Below, in pieces: positions 1 through 11,163 of a stretch of 64,000 bases of DNA. The notes under the pieces are model-generated. The model saw only the letters and a list, made by a program, of their open reading frames with translations, did not search any database and was not told where the DNA came from. Position numbers and translations under genes: made by a program. Source of the DNA: Hydrangea macrophylla (Eukaryota; Streptophyta; Magnoliopsida; Cornales; Hydrangeaceae); the NCBI GenBank assembly GCA_033977485.1, contig CM066992.1:99832140-99896139 (forward strand). Direction: 5' to 3'. The stretch's first letter is position 1. The number at the start of each line of letters is the position of its first letter.

Positions 1-1055
1 GAGAAATTTCTCTTACGATAATAATCAAAGTGTTTATGATTCTTTTACTATTTTTAGAAAATCATACAAAAACTCTGGACAGAGAGTTGCAGATTCCTGA
101 GTGATGTCTGGTTATGACCCTATTCCCAGAGATTCATCTGATGAATCTTTGATTTTATTTTTGGGTTAGAAACTAGACTCATAGAATCATAATATACTCA
201 AAAATCATTAAGATCCAATCGTTGAAAGTATTTTATTTCAATTTTTTAAAGTCTGGTCTACTCTCTGTAATTCTTACAGTTCTGTCACTGTTTTGATAAA
301 ACTTGAATAACTCTAATATAATGGATTCCTAATGTCCTAAGATTTAAACCATGTCTTAAATAATGTCAATTAAGCTGAGATCCAAAGGCTAAATGATCCA
401 AATCAATAAATAAGTTCATATCTCATTCTTGTTCATGTCCATGCATTCATCCATGCATGTTGATACTTGTGGTTAGGACTTATTTTGCATTGGGTTAAGT
501 TGCATTTAATTGAATCTAGTTGTGAGTTCCTTATGATCATGTTGGGATTATACCATCTCTATATGGACATTACATTGGCTCCTAGTTGAGACTTGTATAT
601 CTATAGAGATGTTGTGCTTCTAACTAGTTAGAAGGAATTCATGGTTATATCAATTCTTTCTATACTTGATAGATTTAAGCTAGAAGTTTAGGGATGTTAT
701 TCAATATTATCTCTTGATCAAGGCATGTGGACTAACCCTTTGTTTTGTAACACTATTGAGGTATGATTTCTCAACCATTCTCTAGTTTATTCTATTCTTT
801 GATTTTGATTGATTTTCGACTCCATGTGCGACACCTTAGACTAGGTCTTGCCTTATGTGTATATATGCGTTAGAGACCTTTTCTTAGGTTTTATTTTTAT
901 GTGTATGCATTGCACGTTTAATATTTGTGGCTGGATCCCGGGTAAGTTCTCTAGGTCCCTATTTGCACATCATTTTGCTTGCTACTTGAATTATGTGGAT
1001 TATGAATGCTATTTTATCATTAGCAATTTTGCACCCTTTTAGACATGCTTTTGTA

Positions 1056-1086
<31 letters not shown>

Positions 1087-1100
1087 CATATGTATTAGTT
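1..1100. other. Gene-free AT-rich stretch
   Basis: No coding region, RNA gene or element boundary could be supported here. The only open frame of note (848-1042, +, 64 codons) is rich in Phe, Cys and Tyr and matches no family I recognise. The stretch ends in an interrupted TA microsatellite at about 1057-1091. It may be the inner part of an old retrotransposon, because LTR-like sequence follows it. Confidence 0.5.
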
Positions 1101-1400
1101 GAGGGCATGCTTAGATAGTTAATTCGATTAAAATGATGTTGAGTATAGGTCTATCATGAGATAGGACGAGAGGGGGTGTTTTAGTCCGCCGGGCTCCTTC
1201 CCCTTTCATTCCATAATCCCCGGACCCAGTTTATCTTTGGTTTCACAAAAGGTCGGTTTGCTTTTAAAATGATTTCTTAATTTTTTTTCTTTAAAAATTA
1301 AGTGGCGACTCTTGGTATTTGTTTTGAAAATTGTTTTAAAATTAAAAGTGGGCTCAAATATCGGTATCCACACAAACCCGACACGAAGTCCCCATTTCTA
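1100..1400 (+). mobile_element. Degraded LTR-retrotransposon-like segment
   Basis: The segment runs through a GC-rich block near 1180-1230 into an A/T-rich stretch and then the phrase AAGTGGCGACTC at about 1300. From memory, such a phrase is common near LTR and leader junctions of plant Gypsy elements. No TSD, primer-binding site or partner LTR was found, so element type and limits are open. Confidence 0.3.
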
Positions 1401-1700
1401 ATCAATACATCACTCCAGCCAGCACGGCCAACACACCCAATACATCACCGCCAATACGCCCGATACATTATAGCCAATACACCCAATTCATTACGCCCAA
1501 TACACCCCTTGATACATTACGGTCCCAGCCAATACGACCAATATATTACATCCCACACGTCCAGCTAATACGATCGATACATTACGGCCAACAAGCTCAG
1601 TACATCACGGCCAATACGCTCGATACATTATGACCAACACACCCTTTGATACATTCTGGCAAATGTGCCCCTAACACATACTGGCCAACCTGCCCCGACG
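1380..1700. repeat. Degenerate minisatellite, about 20-30 bp units
   Basis: A block of about ten or more degenerate units built around CCAATACGCCCGATACATTA, with variants such as GGCCAACACACCCAATACAT. Unit length varies and substitutions are frequent, so the array is old. It lies between LTR-like sequence and unique DNA. No protein reading is convincing. Confidence 0.6.
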
Positions 1701-2037
1701 CATTAAACTTGACACAAAGTCCCATATCACATAACTGTCTTACCTCATTAGAATACACCCGACATCATACGATCTTCGCAATCGCATCCACACTCTCAGT
1801 CATGAATAGTATCAACTTCGGCAGTCGATAGACCCACTACTATACACGTTGGCTTATTAATCCGATTAACAACATTATATCATTCTTATATAAACGATTC
1901 CACTGTTCAATGCATTAGAGTTTCATTATTCAAATGGGTGTATTATTCAATACCACACTAACAATCAACGTATATCATATATCAACGTAAAAGCTCAACA
2001 TCTATAAACAACTGAAATGTTCAATAACCAGAAGTAT

Positions 2038-2190
2038 ACAATCGATTGGGTTAAGAGTGCAGTCGATTGGGATAATTGGGTTGGCAATTGATTGGGAAAA
2101 AGTGCAATCGATTGGCTTAACAAATATGGCAATCAATTAGAAAAAATGGCAATCGATTGGATAAAAGTCCAATCGATTGGGAAGTCGTCT
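2038..2190. repeat. CAATCGATTGG short-repeat cluster, left block
   Basis: The palindromic word CAATCGATTGG and one-base variants (CAATTGATTGG, CAATCAATTAG) recur about seven times at irregular spacing of 15-30 bp. The same cluster reappears at 5112-5292 on the other side of a solo LTR and a MITE. The two blocks share extended phrases, such as GGCAATCGATTGG followed by TAAA-rich spacers. Confidence 0.7.
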
Positions 2191-2222
2191 TCTTCCCCAT
2201 AAACTGTAAAACACGAACTGAA

Positions 2223-2243
2223 ATATATATATATATATATATA
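2223..2243. repeat. TA microsatellite
   Basis: Uninterrupted TA dinucleotide tract of about ten units. It is followed by GC-richer DNA and then a long polypyrimidine tract (about 2380-2455). Confidence 0.8.
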
Positions 2244-2468
2244 CGTTCTACGCCCGTTATTTCTTACCAAAACGATTATAAACAACATAACTAAGTTACC
2301 ATGTGAGTATAAACACTCACCGTTAAAGTTGGTGACGCCGGCGAGCTCGAGGTGGCCGCGGGTCTCGGGGCATTCTCTTTCTCTTCTTTTTCCTTCTCTT
2401 TCTCTTCCTGTCTCTCTTCTTCTCTCCTTCTTCTTCTCTTCTTCTTCTTCTGTCCGATAGGGTGTGTG

Positions 2469-4620
2469 TGTCACGACCCATCCCGCAAACGTACGAAAAT
2501 AGGACACGTGGCACGCCACCAAGGCTCATCCAACCATTAAACTACTATATGCAGCGGAAAAGAACTTTAAAATAACCTTGAGTATATAAAACTTTAGGAA
2601 ACATTACCCTTCGAGTTGTAAAATCCGTATAAAATTGAAAACATAATTTTATTTCGAATCGAATGAATATATGTTAAAAGGGATCCCAAAGGTACCCTAA
2701 GAACCGATCAAAACATTTAAAATATTTCCGGAAGGTATAAAAAAAGATTTCTGGCAGGGGCATTTCGACCGGTCGAACGACCCCATTCGACCGGTCGAAT
2801 GACCCTTTAGCAGAATCCTGCACAAAGCTGCAGAATTTTGCATAAGGCATCAAACAACCTTCCTTCCTTTCATTCTATCAAACATGCTTTAAACTTCACA
2901 ATCCATACTAGCCTTTCAAGAACATCACTAATACATAGTAATCTATGAAAAGAAACAATAACAGAATAAGTTCAGGCTTGTTTGGATTAAAACACAAAAG
3001 AACTATGCAATCCTCCAAAATCTGAGTTCGACAAGTTAAGTATTCAAAACACGCATCCATGAGTTCGGATACGTTCTAACATAATCAAAAGTAGTTTTAT
3101 GACATATTACAACATTCTAAGTCATTCCAAATCTCCCAAATTGAAGTTAACCATTCTAACTTCTCAATGTTACATTTATAACATTGGAATTGAAACAAAA
3201 ACATATACAAAAGAAGGATTCACGTCGCTCCCGCGGTCTCACTCCTCATGCTTCTTTTTCCCTTTCTTACTTTCATCTGCAATGGAGTAAAGCTCCACTG
3301 CTCAGCTATATGCTGAGTGCACAATTCTAAACATATGCTTATATGAGAATTCATGCATTAAACATCTAAATCACATCAAATAGTCTCTAGGGAGAGTGAC
3401 ACGCATTCATCCGGTATATCGACAAGCCCAAAGTCTATCAACCGCGATGCCAATGGCAAGCCCAAAGTCTATCAATCATTGCACCCAACTGCTCTGGCAG
3501 GGCCGGTTCCCAAACCAAGCAAGTAGTCGTCGCTACTGTTACTCTCAACATCGAGAGGCGTGCCCCGATATAAACTTGTATCAAACTCCCCTTTGACCCA
3601 CATAGACACATAACATGCTCATATAATCACATATACGTGCTTTCATGGTATTTTCATGTGCATAATTAACGAGACTACTTAATACATGAATTTCGCCTGG
3701 ATCCAAAATATCAAGTCCGATAATTAAAACATGAAATTTCCTATAATTCATAGGCTTAGAATTCATACCTCGTGTAAACATCGTATAATTTTGAAGGATG
3801 AACTAAAGGACCAATTAAACGTCGGATCTTGAATTTCAAGCGATTCCTACAAGTTTACATGCGTTTTTTTCCAAAATTCCAACATTAGGATTTTTATAAA
3901 AACTTAACCAAACAAGTCCTAAGAGATATCAAAAAGTAGCTACTACCTTGGGGAGTCCGAATATGAAATTTGGTTGAACACAAGCAGGCAGAATTCCCGT
4001 CGATTTGCGTCGGCAAGCTCTAAGCTCTCAAAACTCCCAAATCCCCCTTTTGATTTTAAAATTAGAAAAGTTGTAATGAATAAAATATCTTGGAACTTCT
4101 ATATATAGGCAACACTCTCGGAAATTGTGTTTACTTCCCCACGAGTTCTCAAAACTCCTAATTAACTCCTGAAACGTTGTACACTTCCATTTTATTACTT
4201 CACGAGTGAAAACTATAAAGTACACAAGTTTTCGTCTAAGTTCCGTTTGTCGCCGTAAAAACATCCGAAACTAATTTTCTGTGGAATCTCTAGATAACCT
4301 ACCATTTTCATGCAACACATCCTATTGGTTATCATTAAAAACAATCCAAATGACCTTAAACAATATCAATACATGCAGAAAATATACTACACAGGTAAAT
4401 TTACTATTCATAATTTACCATATAGCCAAATAACATTTAATCCACATAAATGTCATTTAATCACACGAATGTCTCAATGATTACCAAATCACCGTGTCCT
4501 TACTCGACACCTTCCGTTAACCACAGTCAACCACTTATCTCAATTCTTAATAAACATTAATAATTTCACATGTTACCACAACGTTGTATTAAAAGCATGT
4601 AAATTCTACAACGGGTGTGA

Positions 4621-4622
<2 letters not shown>
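2469..4622. mobile_element. Probable solo LTR inserted in a GT microsatellite
   Basis: The 2154-bp unit begins TGTCACGACCC and ends GGGTGTGACA, giving the TG...CA ends expected of an LTR plus an extended terminal inversion (TGTCAC/GTGACA). It is flanked on both sides by GTGTG, consistent with a 5-bp TSD, though the target is itself a GT repeat, so the duplication is not independent proof. No gag or pol similarity, primer-binding site or internal LTR pair is visible, so a solo LTR is preferred over a full element. A TATA-like TATATATA lies near 4098. Orientation is undetermined because both ends look alike. Confidence 0.6.
2764..2800. repeat. Paired palindromes TTCGACCGGTCGAA inside the LTR
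   Basis: A perfect 14-bp palindrome at 2764-2777 is repeated at 2786-2799; the second copy extends to 16 bp (2785-2800). The two are 22 bp apart, about two helical turns. Such dyads often bind dimeric proteins or are methylation-dense, but no function is shown by the sequence. Confidence 0.8.

Positions 4623-4660
<38 letters not shown>
4623..4660. repeat. GT microsatellite
   Basis: About 19 GT units, immediately abutting the right end of the solo LTR. The shorter GT run at 2461-2470 abuts the left end. Together they probably were one tract before the LTR inserted. Confidence 0.85.
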
Positions 4661-4662
<2 letters not shown>

Positions 4663-4687
4663 TGTATATATAAGTATATATATATAT

Positions 4688-4961
4688 GGCCAGGCTCTGG
4701 AGTGAACAGGGTAGAGTGAACATACCCGTTGAACATTTTTTTTTTATTGAAAAAACTTGCGAGCTGCCCCACTGATTTGCTGACCCGCGCGCGCCCCACT
4801 AACCCGCGGGTTGAACATTTTTTTTTATTAAAAAAACTTGCGGGCTGCCCCACTGATCTGCTGACCCGCGCGCGCCCCACTAACCCGCGGGTTTTTTCAG
4901 ACAAAAAAAAAATATTCACTGGGTATGTTCACTCTACCATGTTCACTCTAAAGCCTGACCG
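4688..4961. mobile_element. MITE (about 275 bp) sitting within TA repeats
   Basis: Terminal inverted repeats of about 45 bp start GGCCAGGCTCTGGAGTGAAC on the left and, read from the right end inward, GGTCAGGCTTTAGAGTGAAC. Both flanks are TA microsatellite (about 4669-4687 and 4962-4980). The interior has two tandem copies of a roughly 80-bp unit containing CTGACCCGCGCGCGCCCCAC. Shorter relatives are at 31920-32045 and 49979-50156. Insertion in TA tracts resembles the known Micron class of rice MITEs; the assignment to any superfamily is inference. Confidence 0.7.
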
Positions 4962-5111
4962 TATATATATATATATATATGTATATGAGTATATATACGT
5001 ATATATTCTCTCTCTCAACAAAAACTGTCAGAAATCCCTCATATATATATATATATATATAGGGTAAGAGTGCCATGTGTCAAAACACGAAGCAAAGTTG
5101 AAAACAAGTTA

Positions 5112-5292
5112 CAGTTGATGGCAATTGATTGGCACCAAATGGCAATCAATTGGGCTCAGATATTTTATGGCAATCGATTGATACCAGGGCAATCAATTGG
5201 TATAAGGCCACGTCATGGATTCAGGTCGGCAGGATTCCAATCGATTGCGATTGAAAAAGTGGCAATCGATTGGTATAAAGACCAATCGATTG
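5112..5292. repeat. CAATCGATTGG short-repeat cluster, right block
   Basis: About eight copies of CAATCGATTGG or near variants (CAATCAATTGG, CAATTGATTGG) at irregular spacing. A 5070-5315 open frame over it encodes only the repeated echo of this motif (AIDW, AINW), so I do not call a gene. See the left block at 2038-2190. Confidence 0.7.
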
Positions 5293-5299
5293 GGACCCA

Positions 5300-6283
5300 A
5301 ATTCACCAAAGGTAAGATAAGGTTATAAGATTAAGTCATACATAAATGAAATTCCATTATAATATACATCTGAAAATACAGGGTATTACATATGTTACGT
5401 TGGATCAAGCTTTATAAATTATTATCAGGAATAAACTCTTATTATCAACAAAAAGTAATAATATGAACACATGTGGATCTACAAGGGCCAAAGGGGCTAG
5501 CGGGAGGAGAAGAAAATCAGAATTAATACATGTAATAAGGATTACAATCACTAAATCTCCGAATTCTAAAAAATGACCAAAAAAAACTCACAAATCAACA
5601 CTAAAAGTTTATAACATGTTTAATATAGAAATTATACTTGAAAACATGTATAAATAGATCCAAATTTTTCGCTTCAGGGGCGCTGCCCCCGAACCCTCGT
5701 TATTTAAAGGCCCCATCCTTTAATATTTGCCTAGGGTCCCCAATTTATCAGAACCGTGAATTCAAGATAATTCAGAAATTTTAGTCTTTAACACCCCTTG
5801 TTGCCAGCCTTGAGACATCTATTACGCTTTCTTCATCGTCTGAGTCACGATGAATATCTATCTTCCTTGTCTAGTAACCATCGTCCATCATATATACTTA
5901 ATATATACATTTTAAACACATAAATGTATAGATGTATGTGTACAGTTTTCAACCGACCAAACAATACACAAATTTAAATTCAGGCATTTCCGAATTTAAA
6001 TGAATCAAGGAATCTACACTAGAATTATAATTGTCAAATCGTGAATTAGTTTGTCAAAAATATGAATTAATTGTGAATCGTAAGTTTCACCTTTGTAGAA
6101 GAAAAATATATGTGTATATACATATAAAACACATGTATACACATAATCAGGGTGGATCTACATTGAAGGGTGGGGGAACTCAAGCCCACCCCATAATTTT
6201 AGAAAATTGTAGATTTGCACTAAAAAAAATAATTTTTACAATTAAGTCGCTACTAAAAATTATAAAAGCCACCATACCTGACA
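5300..6283. other. Intergenic, repeat-derived, no gene
   Basis: AT-rich DNA with a GC island at about 5672-5700 (GGGGCGCTGCCCCCGAACCC) of the type seen inside old plant DNA transposons; a similar phrase occurs near 9330. The open frame at 6031-6303 matches nothing I recognise. No gene is supported. Confidence 0.4.
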
Positions 6284-6472
6284 TTATAAATTTGTCATAT
6301 TAGATTCAAAATATATACAAAATATGTATTATATAGGTCCAAAAGTCCCTCTGACATTATAAGTTTTTCATGTTAAGTCCAAAATATGTATAAATAGGTC
6401 TAAAAATCCACCATCAGCATTATAAATTTGTCACATTAAGTCCAAAATATGTATAAATTGGTCCTTTTTTTA
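6284..6472. repeat. Three tandem copies of a roughly 65-75-bp unit
   Basis: Three successive copies share the core ATTAAGTCCAAAATATGTAT followed by A(T/A)(A/T)GGTC; the unit also carries CATTATAAATTTGTCA. Unit length drifts by a few bases and copies differ by substitutions. The array ends directly at the target site of the hAT MITE that follows. Confidence 0.65.
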
Positions 6473-6483
6473 AGGGTGCCACC

Positions 6484-7002
6484 TAGGGATGGCAACGGGG
6501 CGGGTATGGGACAGGGCCCCCATACTCCGCCCCCGCCCCGCTTCAGTAAACCCTCCCCCCGCCCCCGCCACGCCCCGCATAGTGCTCTCCCCGCCCCCGC
6601 CCCCGGGGTCCCCGCCCCCGCCCCGCCCCGCCCCGATTATGTTTTTTTTTTTTTTTTTGGTACACAAATTGAAAAAGCAATTTTTTTAATGCATTTTTTT
6701 CTCTAATAGTGCATTTTTTTTTTAACTTACCCAATTAGTTCCCTAATAGTGCAGTTTTTTTTTTTAAAATGGTAATACACATAACTATTAAGGGGTAAAA
6801 ATATAAATACAAGTATATTCGGGACGGGGGCGGGTTTTTTGACCCGACCCCGACCCCGACTCCGACCCGACCCCGACTCGGGTTTTGAAAACCTCCCCCA
6901 TACCCGCCCCTAACCCTATTAAGCCCCCCCCATACCCTACCTATTAGGGGCGGGGCGGGGCGGGGCGGGGAACCCGGAAAACCCACCCCATTGCCATCCC
7001 TA
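6484..7002. mobile_element. hAT-type MITE with perfect 8-bp TSD, very GC-rich ends
   Basis: The 519-bp element starts TAGGGATGGCAACGGGGCGG and ends CCATTGCCATCCCTA, an inverted terminus of the hAT type. It is flanked by identical 8-bp duplications GTGCCACC at 6476-6483 and 7003-7010, the hallmark TSD length of hAT elements. Both arms are made almost entirely of GGGGCGGG/CCCCGCCC runs with several potential G-quadruplex tracts. The centre is A/T-rich with poly-T runs. No transposase is encoded, so it is non-autonomous. Open frames within it are low-complexity artefacts. Confidence 0.9.
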
Positions 7003-7290
7003 GTGCCACCCCGAACTCCCGTATCACAACTTAACAACCTTTGAACAAATATAAGTGATGCATAGAAATGCATGTAACGTGGGCAAATAATGAGACAATG
7101 CCTTTTTTTTTCCTTTTTTTTTTTTGTTTAAAGTGAAACTCAAAAAAAGTATGAAGCGTATGAATCATTCTTAAATCGGACGATTCAGGCCGATTCAATG
7201 TGATTTCTGATTCGTATGCATGACTCGGATCGTTCAGTATGAGAATCGAATCGTGAATATTCACACAACCATGACTAGAGGGTAAATTCA

Positions 7291-7506
7291 GTTACACCCC
7301 TTGAACTATGATTGATTTTCACTAACACTCCCTAAACTTTAAAACTGAACAAACTCACCTCCTAAACTATCACTTGTTGACACTAAACCCCTTCTTCAAG
7401 GGATGAGTTTGTTCATTTTTGATAATTTAGGGATAAGTCTATTCACTTTTAAAAGTTTAGGAGGAGTTAGTGAAAAACAATCATAGTTCAAGGAGTGGTG
7501 TTGTAA
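7291..7506. mobile_element. Foldback MITE
   Basis: The left arm starts GTTACACCCCTTGAACTATG and the right arm is its imperfect inverse, ending CATAGTTCAAGGAGTGGTGT plus TGTAA. The whole unit of about 215 bp can form one long hairpin. No reliable TSD was recognised. Confidence 0.65.
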
Positions 7507-7788
7507 TTTATACTAATTTATAAAATCAATCATTCAGACCGCCAAACACAACCTAAATATTCGGAGAAGATATTTGGGGTTGGAGCTGTTGGAGTTTAGT
7601 AAGACTGCAGGACAGACTTGCAACGCATCTCCACGTCCACATCGAAATCTTTTCTTCATAATAATATAATGGATAATGTTAAAAAGTCCAAGAATATTAA
7701 GATAATGAATAAGATAAGATATATAAAAAGAACGGAGTTAAATAAGTAAAACGAAACAATAACGCAACCTATATTCATTGTTCAACGT

Positions 7789-7969
7789 GTAATGGTAGAG
7801 GCACACAATTCATTTTTATAATTCATTCTCGACATTGTCATTTTTTTCTTAAGTGGTATGTGGAGTCCGTTAAATTTTAACCTAATATCATAGTGTCACC
7901 TAAAAGAGATATATGGATGATTATGAATGAATTGTGAGAATGAATTGGACCCCTAATATTACTCTTGTT
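7789..7969. mobile_element. Foldback MITE of the AGTAAT-ended group
   Basis: An inverted pair (CAATTCATTTTTATAATTCATT and its inverse near 7928-7955) encloses a spacer containing the phrase GAGATATATGG. The right end reads CTAATATTACTC, a terminus shared with the foldback elements at 15015, 23271, 35396, 51599 and 51924. Confidence 0.5.
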
Positions 7970-8289
7970 TAATATTGGATAATTAACTATGTTTTGGGTA
8001 AGAATTCTAACCACCAAGTAAGTTAAGTCCTACCAGGAAAATGAACACTAAACACACATTACACAAATTATATTGGAGCATTAAATTCAGTGCAGTATAC
8101 ATGGAAAATGTTAAGTACACCGATTTGTACACCTAAACTATCTAGATATTGATGTGTTGTGACAATTTTAAAATTAATTCGAACTTTATTTGGTAATTGA
8201 TGAATAATTTTGAAAATCCACATCAGCAAGTATATTATTTAAGTGTCCCGTTTAGGTATACCTGACATTACTCATTCTAAATCATAATT

Positions 8290-8960
8290 AAACCACACCA
8301 ATTTTTAGAAAGTTTTGGAAGAGTGATATATATTTTTTTATTGCAAAGCATAAAAATTTCATTTCACAAAAGGCAAGTTCACAATGAATAAATACAAAAT
8401 AGAAGAAGGGAAAAATACATGATAATCATAGCAATCTTCTAGTTTGTACTACAATTTTCAAAACTATGATATCGCGGACTGTAGCGTAGCTCAAACACTA
8501 AGCCGTCTGAAGGAGAAAGCTGCCAACAATCACAGCAAAAATTCGAGCTTCAAAATCACCGTGACTGTGAAGGGGGCCCGAACAAACAGTAGATCTAGCT
8601 AACACAGATCTGTGTGGAATAGGGCCAGATCCAGCCACGGAATACGGAGGCAAAGAGATCTAGCTGTATATATCAATCAACCAAACCAAACAAAAAACAA
8701 AACAAACTTCCAACAAGGAGGGACAAAACTCCCAACTAGGAGGGATAAACTCCCTCGCAAGAGGGGACATATTATTCATTAAAACAACAAAAAATAGCAA
8801 AGAAAATGGTTAAGAGCTCTCCTATGGTGGATGAAAGAGCCCCTAAAGGGCGAACGCAAAAAGAGCACAAAAATTAAAGAGAATGGAGAAAAAACATAAG
8901 TTTTCTTAGAAAAAACAAATAATTTTTTAAAAAGTGATTCTAATTCCCATGGCCTGTAGA
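8290..8960 (-). mobile_element. Possible retroposed 3' end (LINE-like or processed transcript)
   Basis: Read on the minus strand, this segment is moderately GC-rich, has non-repetitive leader-like sequence and ends GCTTTGCAATAAAAAAATAT at about 8330-8350. That looks like a polyadenylated 3' end with an AATAAA signal. No reverse transcriptase or endonuclease coding is visible in the segment, so it could be a truncated LINE tail or a retroposed mRNA fragment. Confidence 0.25.
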
Positions 8961-8989
8961 ACAACAGTTATTTTACTTATTTGTTTATT

Positions 8990-10390
8990 ATTTTGAACCA
9001 TCATAAGTCCTAACGTAATTCATACATTACTTATAAAACTAAACAAAAACGGAGTTAATGATTAGTACTGGTATCTTTTTTTTTTTTTTGTGGGTATAGT
9101 TGTTTTTTAAACACCTACGTACTTCAATATAGGTGTTACTTATCAAAAACAAAATATTATGATATTGTAAGGCGAGTGACCATTCAATGTATCCTTATTT
9201 TCAATGGATTAATGAAAATGTTCAAAAACTCTATCTCAAGATTCAAAAACTCTGTAACTTTAGTAAAAACCTGGATTTATGGAACGAGGGCCGGAGTCAG
9301 GATTTCAATTCAGTGCGGGCACATGGGGGTTTGGGCGCAGCGCCCCCGGCTAATTTTTTTTAAAATAAGTAATATGCTTTTAAGCCTTAAAAATACATGA
9401 TTGTTATATGTGATTCACGTGTAGTTAATTAAGTGTTAAAATGATATTTTTGAGTTTAATAGAGGTAAATTTAGACAAATTCAAAGATCAAATTCAAAAA
9501 ATTAAAGTGAGATTTGAATAAAAATTAGACAAATTTAAAGATCAAAGTGAGCTTTTTGAGTTTAAAATGGATAAATTTAAAAATTCAAGAGGAATACAAA
9601 TACATATAATCTCAAAGATATAAGATAACAAGATAAATCCCCACCCCCAGTCACACAGTCCCGATCGATTTGCCTAAACGTTCAGCTTCACGGTTTCAAA
9701 ACAAGTCTCTTACCCAACATTCTAACCAGAAACTTGTTCTAACTAGAACTTTTTTCAGTAGTAGATTAATTATTGTACACTATATATGTAAAATGAGAAG
9801 AGAAACAGAGTAACGCTCAAAGAAATCGAACTTTTACTTCAATTTTATGTAATTGAAGTATATAATTTTTAGTTTAATTTTATAAAACACATCCTTAATA
9901 TCACAAATTAATAATAACTTTATTTATATAATTATTTTCTTATTTTCAGGACAAACCCTTTCCAAGTAAGCATAATTTTTAAAAATATTACTCCGGTAAT
10001 ACGTTACAGTCAATGGTGTGGGGCACACACTTCTATGGTGTGACCGAACAAAGTAGTCTTGACTTTTGGAGTATACTTGTCCAAGGCCTCGAGTTCGAGT
10101 TTTACAACCCTCTTGAATTGGTTGGAGGAGTTCCAAGGCATATAACAAATAATGGGACATAGTATGTTGGTTAAAGTTAAAGTTAATAATTATTTATTTA
10201 AAAATATTAGAAATGGTCCTTGAATAAGCAGTTATAGTAAGGTTGGTCCTATTGGTATCGTGTGTATGAAAATGCATCCCTGAATCAAAGGATAATTTTG
10301 AAATTGGACCTTTTCCCAATATTATTGTACTATTTGTGACATGAATACCCTTGCATTTATAATCATTATCAATTAGGGGTTTCAAAATTG
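8990..10390. other. Intergenic, no gene seen
   Basis: AT-rich DNA with a GC-rich transposon-like phrase at about 9320-9350 (GGCGCAGCGCCCCCGGC). Around 10010-10160 there is weakly SINE-like sequence with a B-box-like word (GAGTTCGAGTTTTAC). No coding frame or clear element boundary is supported. Confidence 0.4.
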
Positions 10391-10645
10391 AAACCCAATC
10401 AGTGCACGATTTTCTCTCTCACATTATTTCACTATTTATGATTCTAAATTAATCACTCTCTATATCTCACGTTATCTATCTCTACTCTCTCTCTCTCTTG
10501 CCATGTAGAATTGAAATTTAAGCAATTCGTTTTTGAGCAGTTCTGAATCAATCCTTTCTCTATATGTCACGTTCTCTCTCTGTTTGCAAGATATTCACAT
10601 AACATAAGATAGGACATGAGAAGGCTTGTCCGTATCAACTACTCA

Positions 10646-10684
<39 letters not shown>

Positions 10685-11124
10685 CTCAGTATGAATTTGA
10701 GCAGTGAAGGTAGTTTTGAATTTTCAAAGTGAGAAATTTTGAGTATTTTGTAAATTTGATTTGTGTGGGGGTGTGAGAATTTTATTTTTTTTTTTTTGGG
10801 TGAGAAATTGTATTATTATACTTCCATCAAAATTCTAGATCTGAGAATTTCTCACCAAAATAGACAAAAAATTTCACTTATAGTCAGTGATTCATTTAAA
10901 GTGAGAAATTTCACATTATTGTTGGAAGTGAGAATTTCTCACAATATTATATAGAATTTCGTATTATGTTATATTGAAGAATTTCTCACTCTGTGATATA
11001 TTTTAAAGTGAGAAATTTCTCACTTTTCTTTCTCTCTCTCGCATAATATTGCTATGTTAATTCTCACTCTTCTCTCTCTTATATATATATTATATGTGTT
11101 TTGAATTTCAAAATTCAAATTTAT

Positions 11125-11163
<39 letters not shown>

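Noticed and set aside
2133..2540. Overlapping open frames on both strands across the CT-rich tract
   Set aside because: They are low-complexity readings of a polypyrimidine/polypurine stretch (Arg/Lys/Glu or Ser/Phe runs) with no family resemblance and no splice context.
5070..5315. Open frame with repeated AIDW-type words
   Set aside because: It is a translation of the CAATCGATTGG repeat cluster; the reading has no start context and no relatives.
6449..7073. Pro/Gly-rich open frames in both directions
   Set aside because: They come from the GC-rich arms of the hAT MITE bounded by GTGCCACC duplications.
10010..10160. Possible SINE or tRNA-like sequence with GAGTTCGAGTTTTAC
   Set aside because: Only a weak B-box is present; there is no A-box at the right distance, tail or TSD.
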